Assembly (NCBI RefSeq): GCF_000004075.3
Contig: NC_026657.2
Location: 13,144,001 to 13,208,000 of the forward strand
Direction of reading: 5' to 3'
DNA: 64,000 nt
From: Cucumis sativus
Lineage: Eukaryota > Streptophyta > Magnoliopsida > Cucurbitales > Cucurbitaceae
The notes beneath the pieces were generated by a model. That model was not told the DNA's origin. It saw only the letters and a program-made list of their open reading frames with translations, and made no database searches. This document shows positions 47,601 through 59,379 of the stretch, piece by piece. A program made the position numbers and the translations under genes. Numbering within the stretch: position 1 is the stretch's first letter; the number at the start of each line of letters is the position of its first letter.

Positions 47601-49744
47601 TCTCAATTTTGGTAAAGTTCCTTCATTTCTTTTTTAAAATACTAATTAGCACTTATTCTATTTTTTTTTTACCATTTTTCAAATATAGCAAAATAAGCTA
47701 TGAGTAAACATTATAAATATTAATAGATGTCTAGTTTTGTCATTTAAAACTATCAAATTCATAAAATAAATAAAAATAAAACTAGTATGGCTATGTGATT
47801 AATTAACTGCTTTATTTAATTTAAATGAATCATCTCTTAGCCAAATTCCAAAATTGTAAAAAGTTAACCAATATTTTACATCAATATAATTATATCTATA
47901 GATAAGTTGAATTTACATTTAAATTATATCACAAGTATGTGATTTTAATTAAGATATTATGACACACAATTTACATATGAAACATACTAGAAGTCTATGA
48001 TTTAAATTATTATTAAAAAAAAGAAGGGTAGCAGGTAGCATGGAGCCAAAAATTTAATTTTTTATTATCATTCTTTTACTAACTTGTGGCATTGGCCAAA
48101 GTTGGTCAAAGGTCTGTGAAAGTTTCAAAACTTTACTTTAAAAAAAGAAAAACAAATAGTAAATAAATATTTAAAGATTCCTCCTATTTTGACATCATTA
48201 AATTATTACAGTTGTGAGGAAAAGTCCAAAAGATTATCCATAAAGCAATTAATGCCATAAATCTTTTCATTTTTTGACCAACTAATTCCCCTTTCTTACT
48301 TGCTAGAGAGGATAGTAATTTTTTGTTTAGTTCTAAAATTTAAGATGTATAGTCACCCAATTTAAAATATTAATATACTGTAATATTTTGAAAAAAATTC
48401 GTAGATATAGTAAAATAGTTAAATTTAGAAAGACTTTCGATTTTATTATTAAATTTAGATGAAATAATTTAAATTTTCTTGAACGTCTTCTTTTTAACTA
48501 ACTAAAAGTCTAAAAGACTAATATGTAAAGCTAAAAAGAACCAAATCAAACAGAACAATTACTAATCTTTCTTTTAAACAAAATAAATGTGTAGCATATA
48601 GCTCTTAGTCACAAAAGAAACAAATACATGTAAATTAAAAGGTTAGGAACTTACTCATTAATCAATTAGATAATGTAAATATATCACAAGATTCGGAGTT
48701 ATGTTGTTTTTGCATAACTTTGATATTAAAAAATAGCAAAAATATTTAAACTTTATATAAAAAATATTTTTTCGTCTTTTAGTGTTTTTTTAAGTATAAA
48801 TAATTTGTATTTTTTTATATATAGAAAATGCATATTTATTACTATTATTATTTAATTCAATAACATGTAGATTGAGAAGTACAAATTTCTAATCTTGATT
48901 GATTATACCCATTAAGTTATAACTTATACGTATGCTTAAATTTTATTATTAAATAAATTATTAGCTTCTTTCACGTTGAGACTATTTGAGAATTTCCAAA
49001 GTTTATTTTCAATATAATTTCCAAAACAGAATTAAAACGAAATCTGGAAGAATATATACTTTTCTTTTAAAATACTTAAATTTTATGTAAATGTACATTT
49101 TCTAGAGCCTACGTAAACAAAAAAAAGATAAAGTTACTCATAATTTAGCAACTTTGGCATCTTCTTTTAACACTTTCTTGAGTTTAGAAAGATTTCTTTC
49201 TTGCTTCTATTTTATTTATATTTTAAAGAGAGAAGTGTCATGAAAGGATGATTTGTTATGATGTTTTATGTTATTTAGTATGTACGTGTATAATATAATG
49301 CTTGCAATTATAATACCTTGACCTATATAAAGTCATATTTACCTAAATTTTATGTATAGTTTTTTTTTTTTTTTTTTTTTTGTCATTTAATGGGCTTTTA
49401 CATTGAGGGGTAAATATTTTATTTTTTAATTACTCTAGAGAAAAAACTCCCAAAGAAAAGGTAAAATGTATTGGAAATGATATGGGAACATAGGAAGAAA
49501 ATAATAGAAATGTTTTATCACATGACATACAAACAAATTAACAATCATCATTTTAACTATTATTTACCAAATACACCTCCGAGCGAGCCAGCCACTACCA
49601 AACTCACCGAGTCACTGTTCATCATTTCTCTAAGAAAAGAAAAAAACGAAAACTGTCGTCCACTGCCTAATTCAGTTTTTTACTCTTTTTACATTCAAAA
49701 CCCAATAAAGAAAGAAAATTCTCTCTCTATCGCTCTCGCTTTCT

Positions 49745-50793
49745 TCAATGTTGTTCGTCTTGTTTGGCTTCTGAGAAAGAATCTTTTCCCGTCTTCTGCT
49801 TCTGCAAATCCTCAGTAACGAATACGTTATCGTCACAAGTTCCATCAACATCATCATCTGAAATTTCCATTGAAATGATTGTTAGATGTGCTATACATTT
49901 TCAATTCAAATTAGGAAAAATAATTGTTGAGAGTTTTTTGGCTTTTGGATCTTGCCTCTTGTAGCGCTGAATGATCTTTTGCAATGCAGAATGGCGCTCT
50001 CAATCCCGTCGTCTTGCTGCAAAAGTGAATCGTCTCGTCGATTCGTCGGCGATACAGCCATTCCAGTGGACGACGATGATGATTTACTCTTCCCTAAACG
50101 CTTACAAACCACTCGAATCCCTATCGCACTATTCCTCTGTTTCTCATCAATCGATGGTGCCGTCGTTGTTGTGGACGGTGAAGATACTGGCGAAGATCTG
50201 TGGTTTTGTTTCCTCGAGACTTTTACGTACAGTGGTTTGATTAATTTTAGATACTTCTGCATTCCTTCTCTCTTTGATTGACGCTCTGTTGCGTCAATAC
50301 GATTGTTATTTCTTGAACTGTTGACTCTGTTTAGTTTGAAGGTGAATCGTTTGCTTTCTGTGCTTTGTAATTTATGAGACGGTGAGTCTGTTTCATCTAT
50401 CTTCTGTTTCGCCATTAACTTTGGCTTCTTGAACAATGAAATCGAGAGTCTAGGTGCGGATTTAAGAATTGAAACTGAAACCGGAGACTCTGGCTTGGAA
50501 CTGAGTTCAATCGGAAGGATTTTACGTTTGGAGATGAGATCGGAATGGGAGAGAAGAAGGTTCCGTTGAGAGAAACCGAGTTCATTTTGGCTTGAGTGTG
50601 TGAGATTCTTCTCATCGGGAGATTTGCCGGTTTCTGAAGAAGGAGGAAGAGAGATGAAATCCAAATCGAAGAATGAATCTTCATCTTGGTCGTCGCCATA
50701 AAAATGAGAACGAATGAAAGGATATGCAGTTTCAACAATGGAGGAGAAATGGGAGTAGAGATTATGGAGCTTTACGAAATCGAGAGCTTCCAT
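49745..50793 (-). CDS. Membrane-associated kinase regulator, MAKR5 type
   Basis: The main exon starts MEALDFVKLHNLYSHFSS. It contains a basic Ser/Lys/Arg-rich middle that binds the plasma membrane, the family motif KYLKLIKPLYVKVSRK (180-195) and the C-terminal DDSLLQQDDGIESAILHCKR motif (254-273), which in BKI1/MAKR proteins contacts receptor kinases. Two endings are possible. Unspliced, the frame stops at 49906 (295 residues, ending in a poorly conserved QQLFFLI). If a GC-AG intron at 49955-49858 is removed (donor GAG|GCAAG, acceptor TTTCAG), exons 50793-49956 and 49857-49745 join in phase 1 and give 316 residues with an acidic tail. I prefer the spliced form and give its span. MAKR proteins modulate brassinosteroid or CLE-BAM signalling; Arabidopsis MAKR5 is At5g52870. 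Confidence 0.88.
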
Positions 50794-50846
50794 GGCGGAG
50801 AGAGGATCGGGAGAAAGACAAATTGGAGGGTTGAGGGTTTAGAGGG

Positions 50847-50893
50847 TTTTATAGCGCTCGGCGTGTGGAGGAGAGGGGTCGGCTTAACACGTG
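50847..50893 (-). promoter_or_regulatory. MAKR promoter: TATA box and G-box
   Basis: On the minus strand CTATAAAACCC (TATA at 50853-50847) lies 54 bases before the ATG, with a G-box CACGTG at 50893-50888 about 40 bases farther upstream. G-boxes are bound by bZIP and bHLH factors, including those of light and brassinosteroid responses. The leader should be about 20-30 bases. Confidence 0.6.
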
Positions 50894-52699
50894 CCACACC
50901 CTGAAAATAACATAACACAAAATGATTTACAGTTAAATTTATTATTGTTTACTTATATGATTGGGTTTTAAATCAACAGTTGCCTCAAATAGATATCCAA
51001 TTTGGGTTATAATTCATAAGTTACAGTAGTTTGTATTTTAAATATAAACTAGTAAGAAACAATAAATTAGAGTGAAGAAGGAAAAGAGGATGATATAGAA
51101 AAATAACGAACAATCATAACAAATAAGATGTCGAATAAATAATGCTTACTAAATCAAATGATAGGTTATAAATAGTTAAACACACTATTATTGTAGTTGA
51201 TACCTCAAACATTTAGCAAAACTATAATAGCTAACTCTAATATAACTATTTAGTCAAAATGAAATGAAATAAACTAAAGAGTGACTCCTCAATCAAAACA
51301 AAATGAGTTAAAGTTAATTAGTCACTTTAATCCATCGTATATTTTTCACCTAGAATAATGGAGAATTTTGTTGTTTTTTCATGTTTAACTAATTTTTACA
51401 TTAAAATTTAACAGCAAAAATACAAAAACGAAATTTCATTTGATTTTCCTTCAATGACCAACGAAGGAGAAAGAGAACAAAAAAGGAAAAAGCTATAGGA
51501 AAGTGTGCTTCAATTTAGGTTGAGAGAGAGCTTTAATACATGTACGTTTCTGCCCTCTACTTCTGACTTCTCAGCGGTTTACGTTGAATTTGGATTCCTC
51601 GCAATGCTCCTCCCTATGACTCCACAGAACGTTGTTCTTATTTAGCCCTCGATTTTTTTTTAATATTTTAAAGTTTTGTCTGAATTCGACATTTAATTTA
51701 AAATATATCTCATTTGAGGACAAGATGAATTAATTTAATAGATAATTATAGATTTTAACTAGATATTTATAAAAATTGAAAGATTTAAATTGATATAATT
51801 ATTTTAATGGATACAAATACTAGAAATACATACATATATTTTATTAATGAAGGTTAAAATGAGATACAAGATTGGTATCACAAACTTATAAATCTATATT
51901 TTGTTAGTTGAATTAAATTTATTTTAATTTGAATTATAAATAGTGATACTTTAATAATAAAATTAAGAAATTGATTATTAGTGATTAAATGGCAACGGAA
52001 ACAAAATCTTAGGTTTTTCTCCTTTATTTTGCTTGTTCTTTTTTTTCATTCTTAAAAATCTCCAATTAAATTCTATTTCTTTCAATTCATCGATCAATTC
52101 ATACAAAACTTATCGTGTGTTGATATTTTTTAAAACAAAATTTTTGTCTCATATTTGCAATTTAACATGACCAACAAAATATATCATTTTAAACACCTAA
52201 GCATAAATTTCTTATAATACAAATTCAATGATATCTTTATTTTAGTTATTTATTTATCAAATACTATAACTAAAACTTTCAAGTTTAAGAATCAATTTTT
52301 TTTGAAATGACACATAGGATAAATATCAAATCTCTTACCAAATACTTGATAATTGTTTTAACAATTACTAGGAGATTATCCAACTTTCTTAAAACTGAAA
52401 TTGTAATTTTTTCCATTTAATAAATTATAGTTCTTTTTTTTTCTTTTTCTAAATGATATAAATTGGTAACCTCACCCTACGTATACGATAAAAGAAAGTA
52501 ATAGAAAAATGATGTAAATAAAATTTGTTTTTGTTAAGATATGAATTTGACTTGACCATCATATGGACATTGGGAAAAATGGAAAAAGCTGAGAAAGCTT
52601 TGGTGGTCAGACTGCAAAAATAGACTTAGCCTATAGGTCTTTTCTGCAATATTCCATATTTCTTCATTTGTAAAAATAACCCTTCACGCGCTCCCTACT

Positions 52700-52745
52700 C
52701 ACGTGACCCTATATGATACATCACTGACCTCTTGCCACGTGGCAA
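52700..52745. promoter_or_regulatory. Two G-boxes, one in a 14-bp palindrome
   Basis: CACGTG at 52700-52705 and TTGCCACGTGGCAA at 52732-52745, a perfect palindrome with the G-box/ABRE core CCACGTGG. They are 36 bases apart. The nearest coding start is MAKR, about 1.9 kb away. Confidence 0.6.
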
Positions 52746-53455
52746 CATATAAGTGGAAAAAAATAATATCGACAAGGGAAGAAAGAAAGAAAGATGAAAG
52801 CAAACTAAACCTACTAAATAATTAAAGGTTAGACTTAGACCTTTCCCACTACCATCTTATATTTAATATCAATTTTACACCTTTCGATGTATTCTATTTG
52901 ACTAATATTATAATTCATTTGACATAAGAAATTTTCTATTTTTGTGGACTAAAGTCTAAAACTATATATTTAAAAAGGATCTTTATTAATTTTGTCAAAA
53001 AAGAAAAAACAAGAATTTATTTCTAAAGTAGTTTTTAGGAAACAAGATATCATTTATCCAAATTATAATTTTTCAATTTATTTCTGATTTGAATGAGTAA
53101 ATTCTAATTCGACAGGCTTTATTAAAAAATAGAAAATTTTCACTTAATAAATAATCACAATCTCAAATCCAATCGTTTTTATTATGCTAACTGCTAAGTT
53201 TCTGAATTTTTTTTAAGAGGAAGACTCTACGTCAATTTTTCCTATTTTTGAAATAGAGTAAAAGGAAAAAGACATTTACCAAGAAGCTTTTTACTCAAAA
53301 TCTTAACTCAATTAGTGCAAAAGTGGAACAAAGTTTTATTTATTTATATAGAAAGCCTTGTCTTTTTCTTTTTCTTTTAAAAAAAAGTATGCATGAAAGT
53401 ATAATATTCAAAGGTAGTGAAGAGAAGAAAAGAGGTATACATGTGGGCATAGAAT

Positions 53456-53600
53456 TTGAAGGTGGTGAAAAAGAGGGAGAGAAAAAAAAAAAAGGAAAAG
53501 GAAAAGAAAAAGGAAAAGAGCATTTAAAGAAAAGGAAATGAGAGCAAAGTGAAAAGGAAAGGGAAAAAAAAAGAAGAAAAAAGAGAAAGAAAAAGAAAAA
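53456..53600 (+). repeat. Purine-rich tract (GGAAAAG-type)
   Basis: About 145 bases almost purely A and G on the plus strand, with repeated 'ggaaaag'. It gives a false Lys/Glu-rich frame. Confidence 0.85.
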
Positions 53601-54677
53601 GTTGAAGTTATACTTATATGGTTGTTGATATATTAGGGTTAAAGAGATGTCTTTGAAAACTAAAGCATTGAAGAGCTGTTAAAGAGAAACTTCCAAAAAG
53701 ATGAGAGAGAGAAAAGAGTTAAAAGGAAAAAGAATTTGAAATGAATGTGAAAAAAAGCCTAGTAAAGAAATTGTAGACTTTGAGATAATGGATAAATAAT
53801 AATGAAAGAGGGGAATGTAAAAGTTTTTTTCTTTTTTTTTTTTCATTAAAAAAACATTTTAATAATTTTACCAATCAAATTTTCGTAACTCATATTTAAT
53901 AAAGAGGGGAATGTCCATATTGCAAACTAGTTTCAAACTATATTTTTTTACAATTTAGAAAAACAATTTAATTGAACGTTGTGCTTAGACGTTAAAGAAG
54001 AGAATTTATGTTGCAATGAATTTCAGGATGTATAATGCTTTGTGATGTCAGCAGAAATTTAGTTTTTATTTATTTTTAAAGTTATATAAGTTATTTGTAT
54101 TGATGTCTTAAAACTTGAATCGTTCATATAAAAATCTCTTTTAACAATATAACAGAAATAAATATTTTTATTCCTATTTTTGTTTCATCGTATTAAGTTC
54201 ATTTCCATTTCAACATTCGTAGAGATTATGTTTTAATTTTTTTGAAACTTCCAAATATCGTGTTTTGGTTATATCTTTCAATTTCACGGTTGATAACAAT
54301 GATTTTTATATGCAAGTTGAGATTGACTTATTATTTGTATTTTTATATGGTATTAAGGGGTTTTTTTTTCTTCCTTTCATATTGATATCAACATATGTAT
54401 TTGAGAAAGAGGAAATTTTGGTTTTAAGAGGTAAAGGGAAAGTTGAAAAGGTGAGAAATAAATAGGGAAGAGCGGCAAGGCTTTGTATTTGACCATATAG
54501 CCTCTCTTTTGTTCCTTTTGTTTGCTTATCCGTAGCTTTTGTTGTTAGTGTGGACTCCCAAGGTTTTTTGTTTTTGTTTTTCTTTCTCTTCTACAAAAGC
54601 TTTGACCTTTGAACATTTGGGGCCTTCATTCTCTATTCCTTTTGTCTATTCATTTATTTTTCTTCTATCTTTGTCAA

Positions 54678-54689
<12 letters not shown>

Positions 54690-54733
<44 letters not shown>
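54690..54733. repeat. (TA)n microsatellite
   Basis: About twenty-two TA units, preceded by 'catacataca'. Likely polymorphic. Confidence 0.95.
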
Positions 54734-54735
<2 letters not shown>

Positions 54736-55193
54736 ATTTTTTTCTAAATTTTCAAAATAAATAAATAAATAAAATTTCAAAATTTGAAATTTGAAGAATT
54801 TAATTTGACTAATAATTCAACTATTTTACTTCTAAACCATCATAAGAAAATGTGAAAAATTAGAATTAATTTTCAAAGGTTAAAACTGAAAATGAAAATT
54901 TAAATTGTTTAATAGATATTTGCCCATTGATTAAACACAATCTTAAAAGAAAAAAAGAAAAAAGAGATTTATTTATGTAAAATTTGGAAATTAAGGTACA
55001 ATTTTTTAAAAGTTGATGTGCGAAAATGGAAAAAGGTGTATAATGTGTGTGTGGGCGCGCGTGTGAAATAAAAATGAACAAGATATTAAATTTTATGAAA
55101 AATAACAAATTAAGACACAACGATATACATTTACAAATTACAAGTAAGAAAAAGGATGGAGAGAAAAGTTGGTTGGAAAAAGAGAAAAGTTTA

Positions 55194-55260
55194 TGGGCCT
55201 ATTGGGCCTGGTGTGTAGTGAATCGTTTCTGTAGGACGATGCCTTTCTTCTATTGGGCCT
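55194..55260 (+). promoter_or_regulatory. Cluster of three TGGGCC motifs
   Basis: TGGGCC at about 55195, 55203 and 55253 in 65 bases, in a GC-richer patch. As site II elements they would suggest a promoter, but no gene follows on either strand. Confidence 0.3.
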
Positions 55261-56294
55261 TAGAGAACTCTTATCCAAATGGGGAGACCATTTTGCCCTA
55301 TTTCTAATGCTGTTTATTATTGTTAAAAAAAAAAATTCTACCTCTTTGAAATTACCTTTTTAGGAAAGATTTAGAGCGAAAACCTAAACTATGGTTGATA
55401 TCCGAAAATCTGACAATTTTAACCTTCATTTAATTATTTAAAAATAAATTATATCTGTAAATTTTAAATATTTTAGAAAATCTTAAAGAATTATTTCCTT
55501 AATTATCGACCATCTAATTTATTATATCAACGATAACTTTCTTAATTATTATATTATATATATTTATATTTATTAGGAGGATGTCTAAAAATAGAAGAAT
55601 TGTGTAGAGTATTTACGGCCAATAGCAAAATTTGAACCTAGGCCCAAAACCATACGGTGAAATACCAAAACAACTACTGTAAATCTAATTTTTCATAAAA
55701 TCAACTTTGGGATGTTTTTCCCTAATCGATACCAAAAACACAATTTTTTTCTTTTAAACCGTCTCAGATGTTCTTCTTCTTCTTTTTTCTACTTCTTAAA
55801 TGATACCTCATTCTCCAATGATTAAATTTCATTCAGCTTTGAAGTTGAGATGTCTGTAATTTTTCCCTCCCTTGATGCATATGAATCTGGTGTGAATCAC
55901 TGACGAGATATGGTGTGCCAATTCACATACCTTTTGCTGAGCATTGGAGGTATATTTTCTACGTTGCATTGGTATTAAGAATGTAATCATGCCTTTTCAA
56001 TTCTTCTTCTCTTTTTTACTCGATCAATTTCCTTTTTCTACAGGCAACTCAAGATTTAATTTTTTTTCTACTTCGGTTAAACTTTTTCTACTTGGGTTAA
56101 TCTTTTTCTACTTCGATTCTTCATCTTTAGCATTCTACATAAAGTAAGTAATGTTTCATTCCTCATTCTTCTTCTTCTTTTGTTTGTATACATACTAATT
56201 AAATTTATTTTTTCAATGAATGTCAAGCACTAAAAGAAAAATAGAAACATCGAAGGAAAAAGAGGTATGGAATTTGATATTGTTTCCTTTAAAC

Positions 56295-56545
56295 AAAATA
56301 ATTATGCTACCTTTCTGCCTATAAGTTTTACAACATGTTTTAGATTTTACATGTAGGTTGAAATATTGCCAAAGTCTTCTATAACTATTACACAGTGATA
56401 GAGTGGTTATGCTACCTTTCGACCTATGTTTTAGATTTTGCATGTGGATTGAATACTAGTTATGTTATGCTATCTTTCTACCTGTAATTTAGTATTTGCG
56501 ACATGTTTTAGATTTTGCATGCCGATTGAAATATTGCTTATAATG
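56295..56545. repeat. Diverged tandem repeat, three copies of ~85-105 bp
   Basis: Each copy has 'ttatgctacctttctgcct' followed by 'acatgttttagattttgcatg' and 'ttgaaatattg', with changes. Starts near 56302, 56407 and 56474. Confidence 0.7.
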
Positions 56546-56624
56546 ATATATGATAGTCTTTTATCATTTAAAAAAATATACAACAATTTATTTACTAGCT
56601 AATATGTTTTAATAAATATTTTTA

Positions 56625-56755
56625 ATAGGTAAACAGGATGACCTCTAAAAAAAGATGCAAACAAAGGCAATGAAGATGACCTCCCAATAAATAAATAAAT
56701 AAACAAAAGCAACGAAGATGACCTCTTCAAAAAAAGATGCAAACAAGGCAAGACT
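56625..56755. repeat. Direct repeat, 'gatgacctc...aaaaaagatgcaaacaaggcaa'
   Basis: The phrase occurs at about 56638 and 56718, with a third, shortened form between them. The spacing is about 80 bases. Confidence 0.65.
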
Positions 56756-56928
56756 CCATAAAAACAACAACATCATCATTAATGAACTTTGCTCCAAGCT
56801 TCAGCTTAGGACTGACGTCTCCATCCCAAACCAATCCTTTCACAATGAACTACATACTTTTGTGAATGATGTATTTTGAAACTTGCTTTTATACTTGTAA
56901 ATTTTGTTTATGCTACATTCTTGTATGT

Positions 56929-57050
56929 AGTGAATATGAGCGTTGTTGTATATAATGACAATTTTTGTAATATGCTACATATTTTTGTAAATTCTGAAGG
57001 TAGTGAATATGAGTGTTGTTGTATAATGACAGTTTTTGTAATATGATATC
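56929..57050. repeat. Direct repeat of ~45 bp
   Basis: 'gtgaatatgagcgttgttg' through 'tttttgtaatatg' occurs at about 56929 and again at 57003 with one small deletion. Confidence 0.75.
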
Positions 57051-57059
57051 TTTCTATCA

Positions 57060-57430
57060 TGGATGGAAATTGATATCTTTCAATCAGGAATGGATATTTA
57101 TATCTTTCTATCACTTGTAGAAATTGATATCATTTTATTAGTTTTATCAATGATACAAACTAATATCAATTTGTATCAAAGTTTATATATCACATGTATC
57201 AAAATTTGAGTTGAAAAGAGAGACGAATGTTGACTTAACTTGAAAAGAGAGGTCACTGAGAGGATTATAAGCTACCATTAAAAATAATTTTGTCTCTGCA
57301 TTAGCCCCTTTCTTAATTAAAAATAGAAGAATTGATACATGAAGTTCATTTCTATTGATTTCTATCAGTGATAGACACTGATAAAAAGATATGAATTTTT
57401 ATCAATGATAGAAACTAGTATCAATGTTTA
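57060..57430. repeat. 'tatcactgatag' short-motif repeats
   Basis: Many variants of 'gatagaaattgatatc' and 'tatcagtgatag' occur here and again at 57990-58040 and 58318-58355. Motifs of this kind are, in my memory, frequent in cucurbit genomes. They are partly self-complementary. Confidence 0.55.
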
Positions 57431-57545
57431 TTGATCAAATTTTATAGGATTTAATTCGAAAAAAATATACAAATAGAGTTTCAATGAGTTTATACACCAC
57501 ATGTTTCAATTCAAAGATAAATACAAACAAAGACATCGACAATTT

Positions 57546-58260
57546 TTATTGATATAAAAAAATTGAACTACTACATCTTGTTGAGCTACTATTAACTTCA
57601 CCGATTGATGAGATTCTTAATTTTTTATGTCTTTTAGCTGGACGTTTAAAAATAAGAGGTAAAGCTTTAACATCGTCATTTACAACCCTCCAATTTGAAT
57701 GAACTCCAACTGGTCGCACACAACCTAAATATGTTGACAACAATATCTGTGAATGATAATAATCAGACACATAAGGATAAGTATCTAGGTTAAGCATTCA
57801 AAGAACAACAAGAGTATGAGAACAAGGAATCTCATGAAAATCCCATACTCGACAGCTACAAGATCTCAAGTTCAACTTCATTATGAATTTTTTATCACCA
57901 ACCATTACGTTGTATTGTTGATAGGATGAACCTACAAAATGAAAATAGAAAAAAAAAACATTTACAAATAAACATTCATAGTTCCATCATAGTATATCAC
58001 TGATAGACAGTGACAGACTTCTATCACTGATGCGCATTAAGTACTTGTTGTGTGGCCAAAGTCCAATAACATCGATAAATCAATATAAGCATCAAAATAA
58101 ATTTCATTCAAGATCAAATTGACTAAACCACCCAAATTCACCATATCATCAATAAGTACTCCAACAACACTAGAATTCTCATAAGAATTGTACTGCGCCC
58201 ATTGTCCACTATAAAAAACTATTGTGAAAATTTAACCATGATATCAAATTAATGCAAAAA
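57546..58260 (-). pseudogene. MULE (Mutator-like) transposase remnant
   Basis: On the minus strand a piece like the MULE N terminus (VFYSGQWAQYNSYEN and GVLIDDMVNLGGLVNLI, about 58250-58100) is followed, without the catalytic DDE core, by the C-terminal part. That part has a SWIM zinc finger CSCRVWDFHEIPCSH (about 57860-57815) and then the tail MLNLDTYPYVSDYYHS and LRISSIGEV. A TGA stop just before 57797 breaks the frame after CSHTLVVL. The core is deleted, so the copy cannot be active. Element ends were not found. Confidence 0.8.
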
Positions 58261-59379
58261 GCAAACAAGATAAAATAAAAAATAAGAAGCTAAAGATATG
58301 AATACAGCTATATCAATTATAGAAAGTGATAGAGTTCTATCACTGTCCATCAGTGTACATAAAATTTAAATTAGTTTACCAAAAACACAGAGAAAAACAA
58401 CATCAATTAATTAAAATCTAAAAGATAAGAAAAAGCAGCAAAGAAAGAAGAACGAGAAGAAAAGAAAAAAGGAATGTTAGAAAAGAAAATTGAGGAATGT
58501 TAGAAAAGAAAATTGCATGGACATGCTAGTGATGCTAAGCTTGAATTTAATGGTTTTGTTATCCTTGCGATTATTTTTAGGAGTTACGATAACAAACATT
58601 TTTCATTGAATTTTGTAAGATTTAATTTCTTGTTTTGTGGCAATTAAGTAGAATATTCTTTTTATTTGATTTGAATTAATTACTATTAATCTTGCAAGTA
58701 AGTATCATATTATCATTTTCAAGAATTCGATGTTCATGTCTTCCTATTAATTTCACACCTTGATGAAGTTTGCTTGAAATTTGATTTTAAATGAAAACAA
58801 AATTATAATTAAAAGTGATTCAAGAATATAGTAGAATAAAATGAAGGAAATAAAAAAAAGAATACCAGAATAGGAAGTGTTGCCGATGATGGACGTGGAA
58901 AAACCAACCATGGAAAACCTAAATTCGAGACAAACGAAGAAGACGATTTGGAAAAAACAAACAAAGATCGGATACTGATAATGGGAGAATAAGGCGAAAG
59001 AATATGTCAACGATAAAAAAACAACGTAGCATGGATATTTGAGTAACAACATCAAACGTATTTTTGGAATAACAGAAAATTAATATATTCCTCCAATTTT
59101 TTTTGCTATAGGATGTAAGTAGCTTCAATATTCTTCTATTTATGTAAATTTCTCTATTTATTACTTGTTTATAATTTAAATATGATATAAATTATATGTA
59201 TCTATATGGTAATAATTATTTCAATTTAAATAATAAACCAAAATTATTTTTTCATTCAATCATCAACATGTTGCACTTTTTTTTCTTTCTTCTGATTCCT
59301 GTACAAAAATAAACTTGTTCTATTCTTCTATCCTTCCGATTTATATGAATAAATAAATCACCAACATGACGCGGTGCAA
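58261..59379. other. AT-rich spacer between MULE and CACTA relics
   Basis: No gene recognised. A 23-bp tandem duplication ('aggaatgttagaaaagaaaattg') lies at about 58472-58517. Confidence 0.5.

Larger units (their letters stand above)
42296..49744. other. Long AT-rich region without a recognised gene
   Basis: No open frame resembles a known protein. (TA)n runs occur at about 42980-43002, 44376-44404 and 46377-46390, a poly(T) run of about 19 at 49362-49381, and a GAA run near 46233-46250. Two short GC-richer spots stand out: 43865-43925, and 44460-44560, listed separately. Any gene here would have to be non-coding or badly decayed. Confidence 0.5.
50894..57545. other. AT-rich region with simple and tandem repeats
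   Basis: No protein-coding gene recognised. Contents that could be named are listed separately: the G-box pair (52.7 kb), a purine tract (53.5 kb), a (TA)n run (54.7 kb), a TGGGCC cluster (55.2 kb) and tandem repeats (56.3-57.1 kb). Confidence 0.5.

Noticed and set aside
49952..50281. Plus-strand frame opposite the MAKR gene
   Set aside because: Antisense shadow; the minus strand carries the recognisable MAKR motifs.
53323..53541. Lys/Glu-rich frame
   Set aside because: Product of the purine tract.
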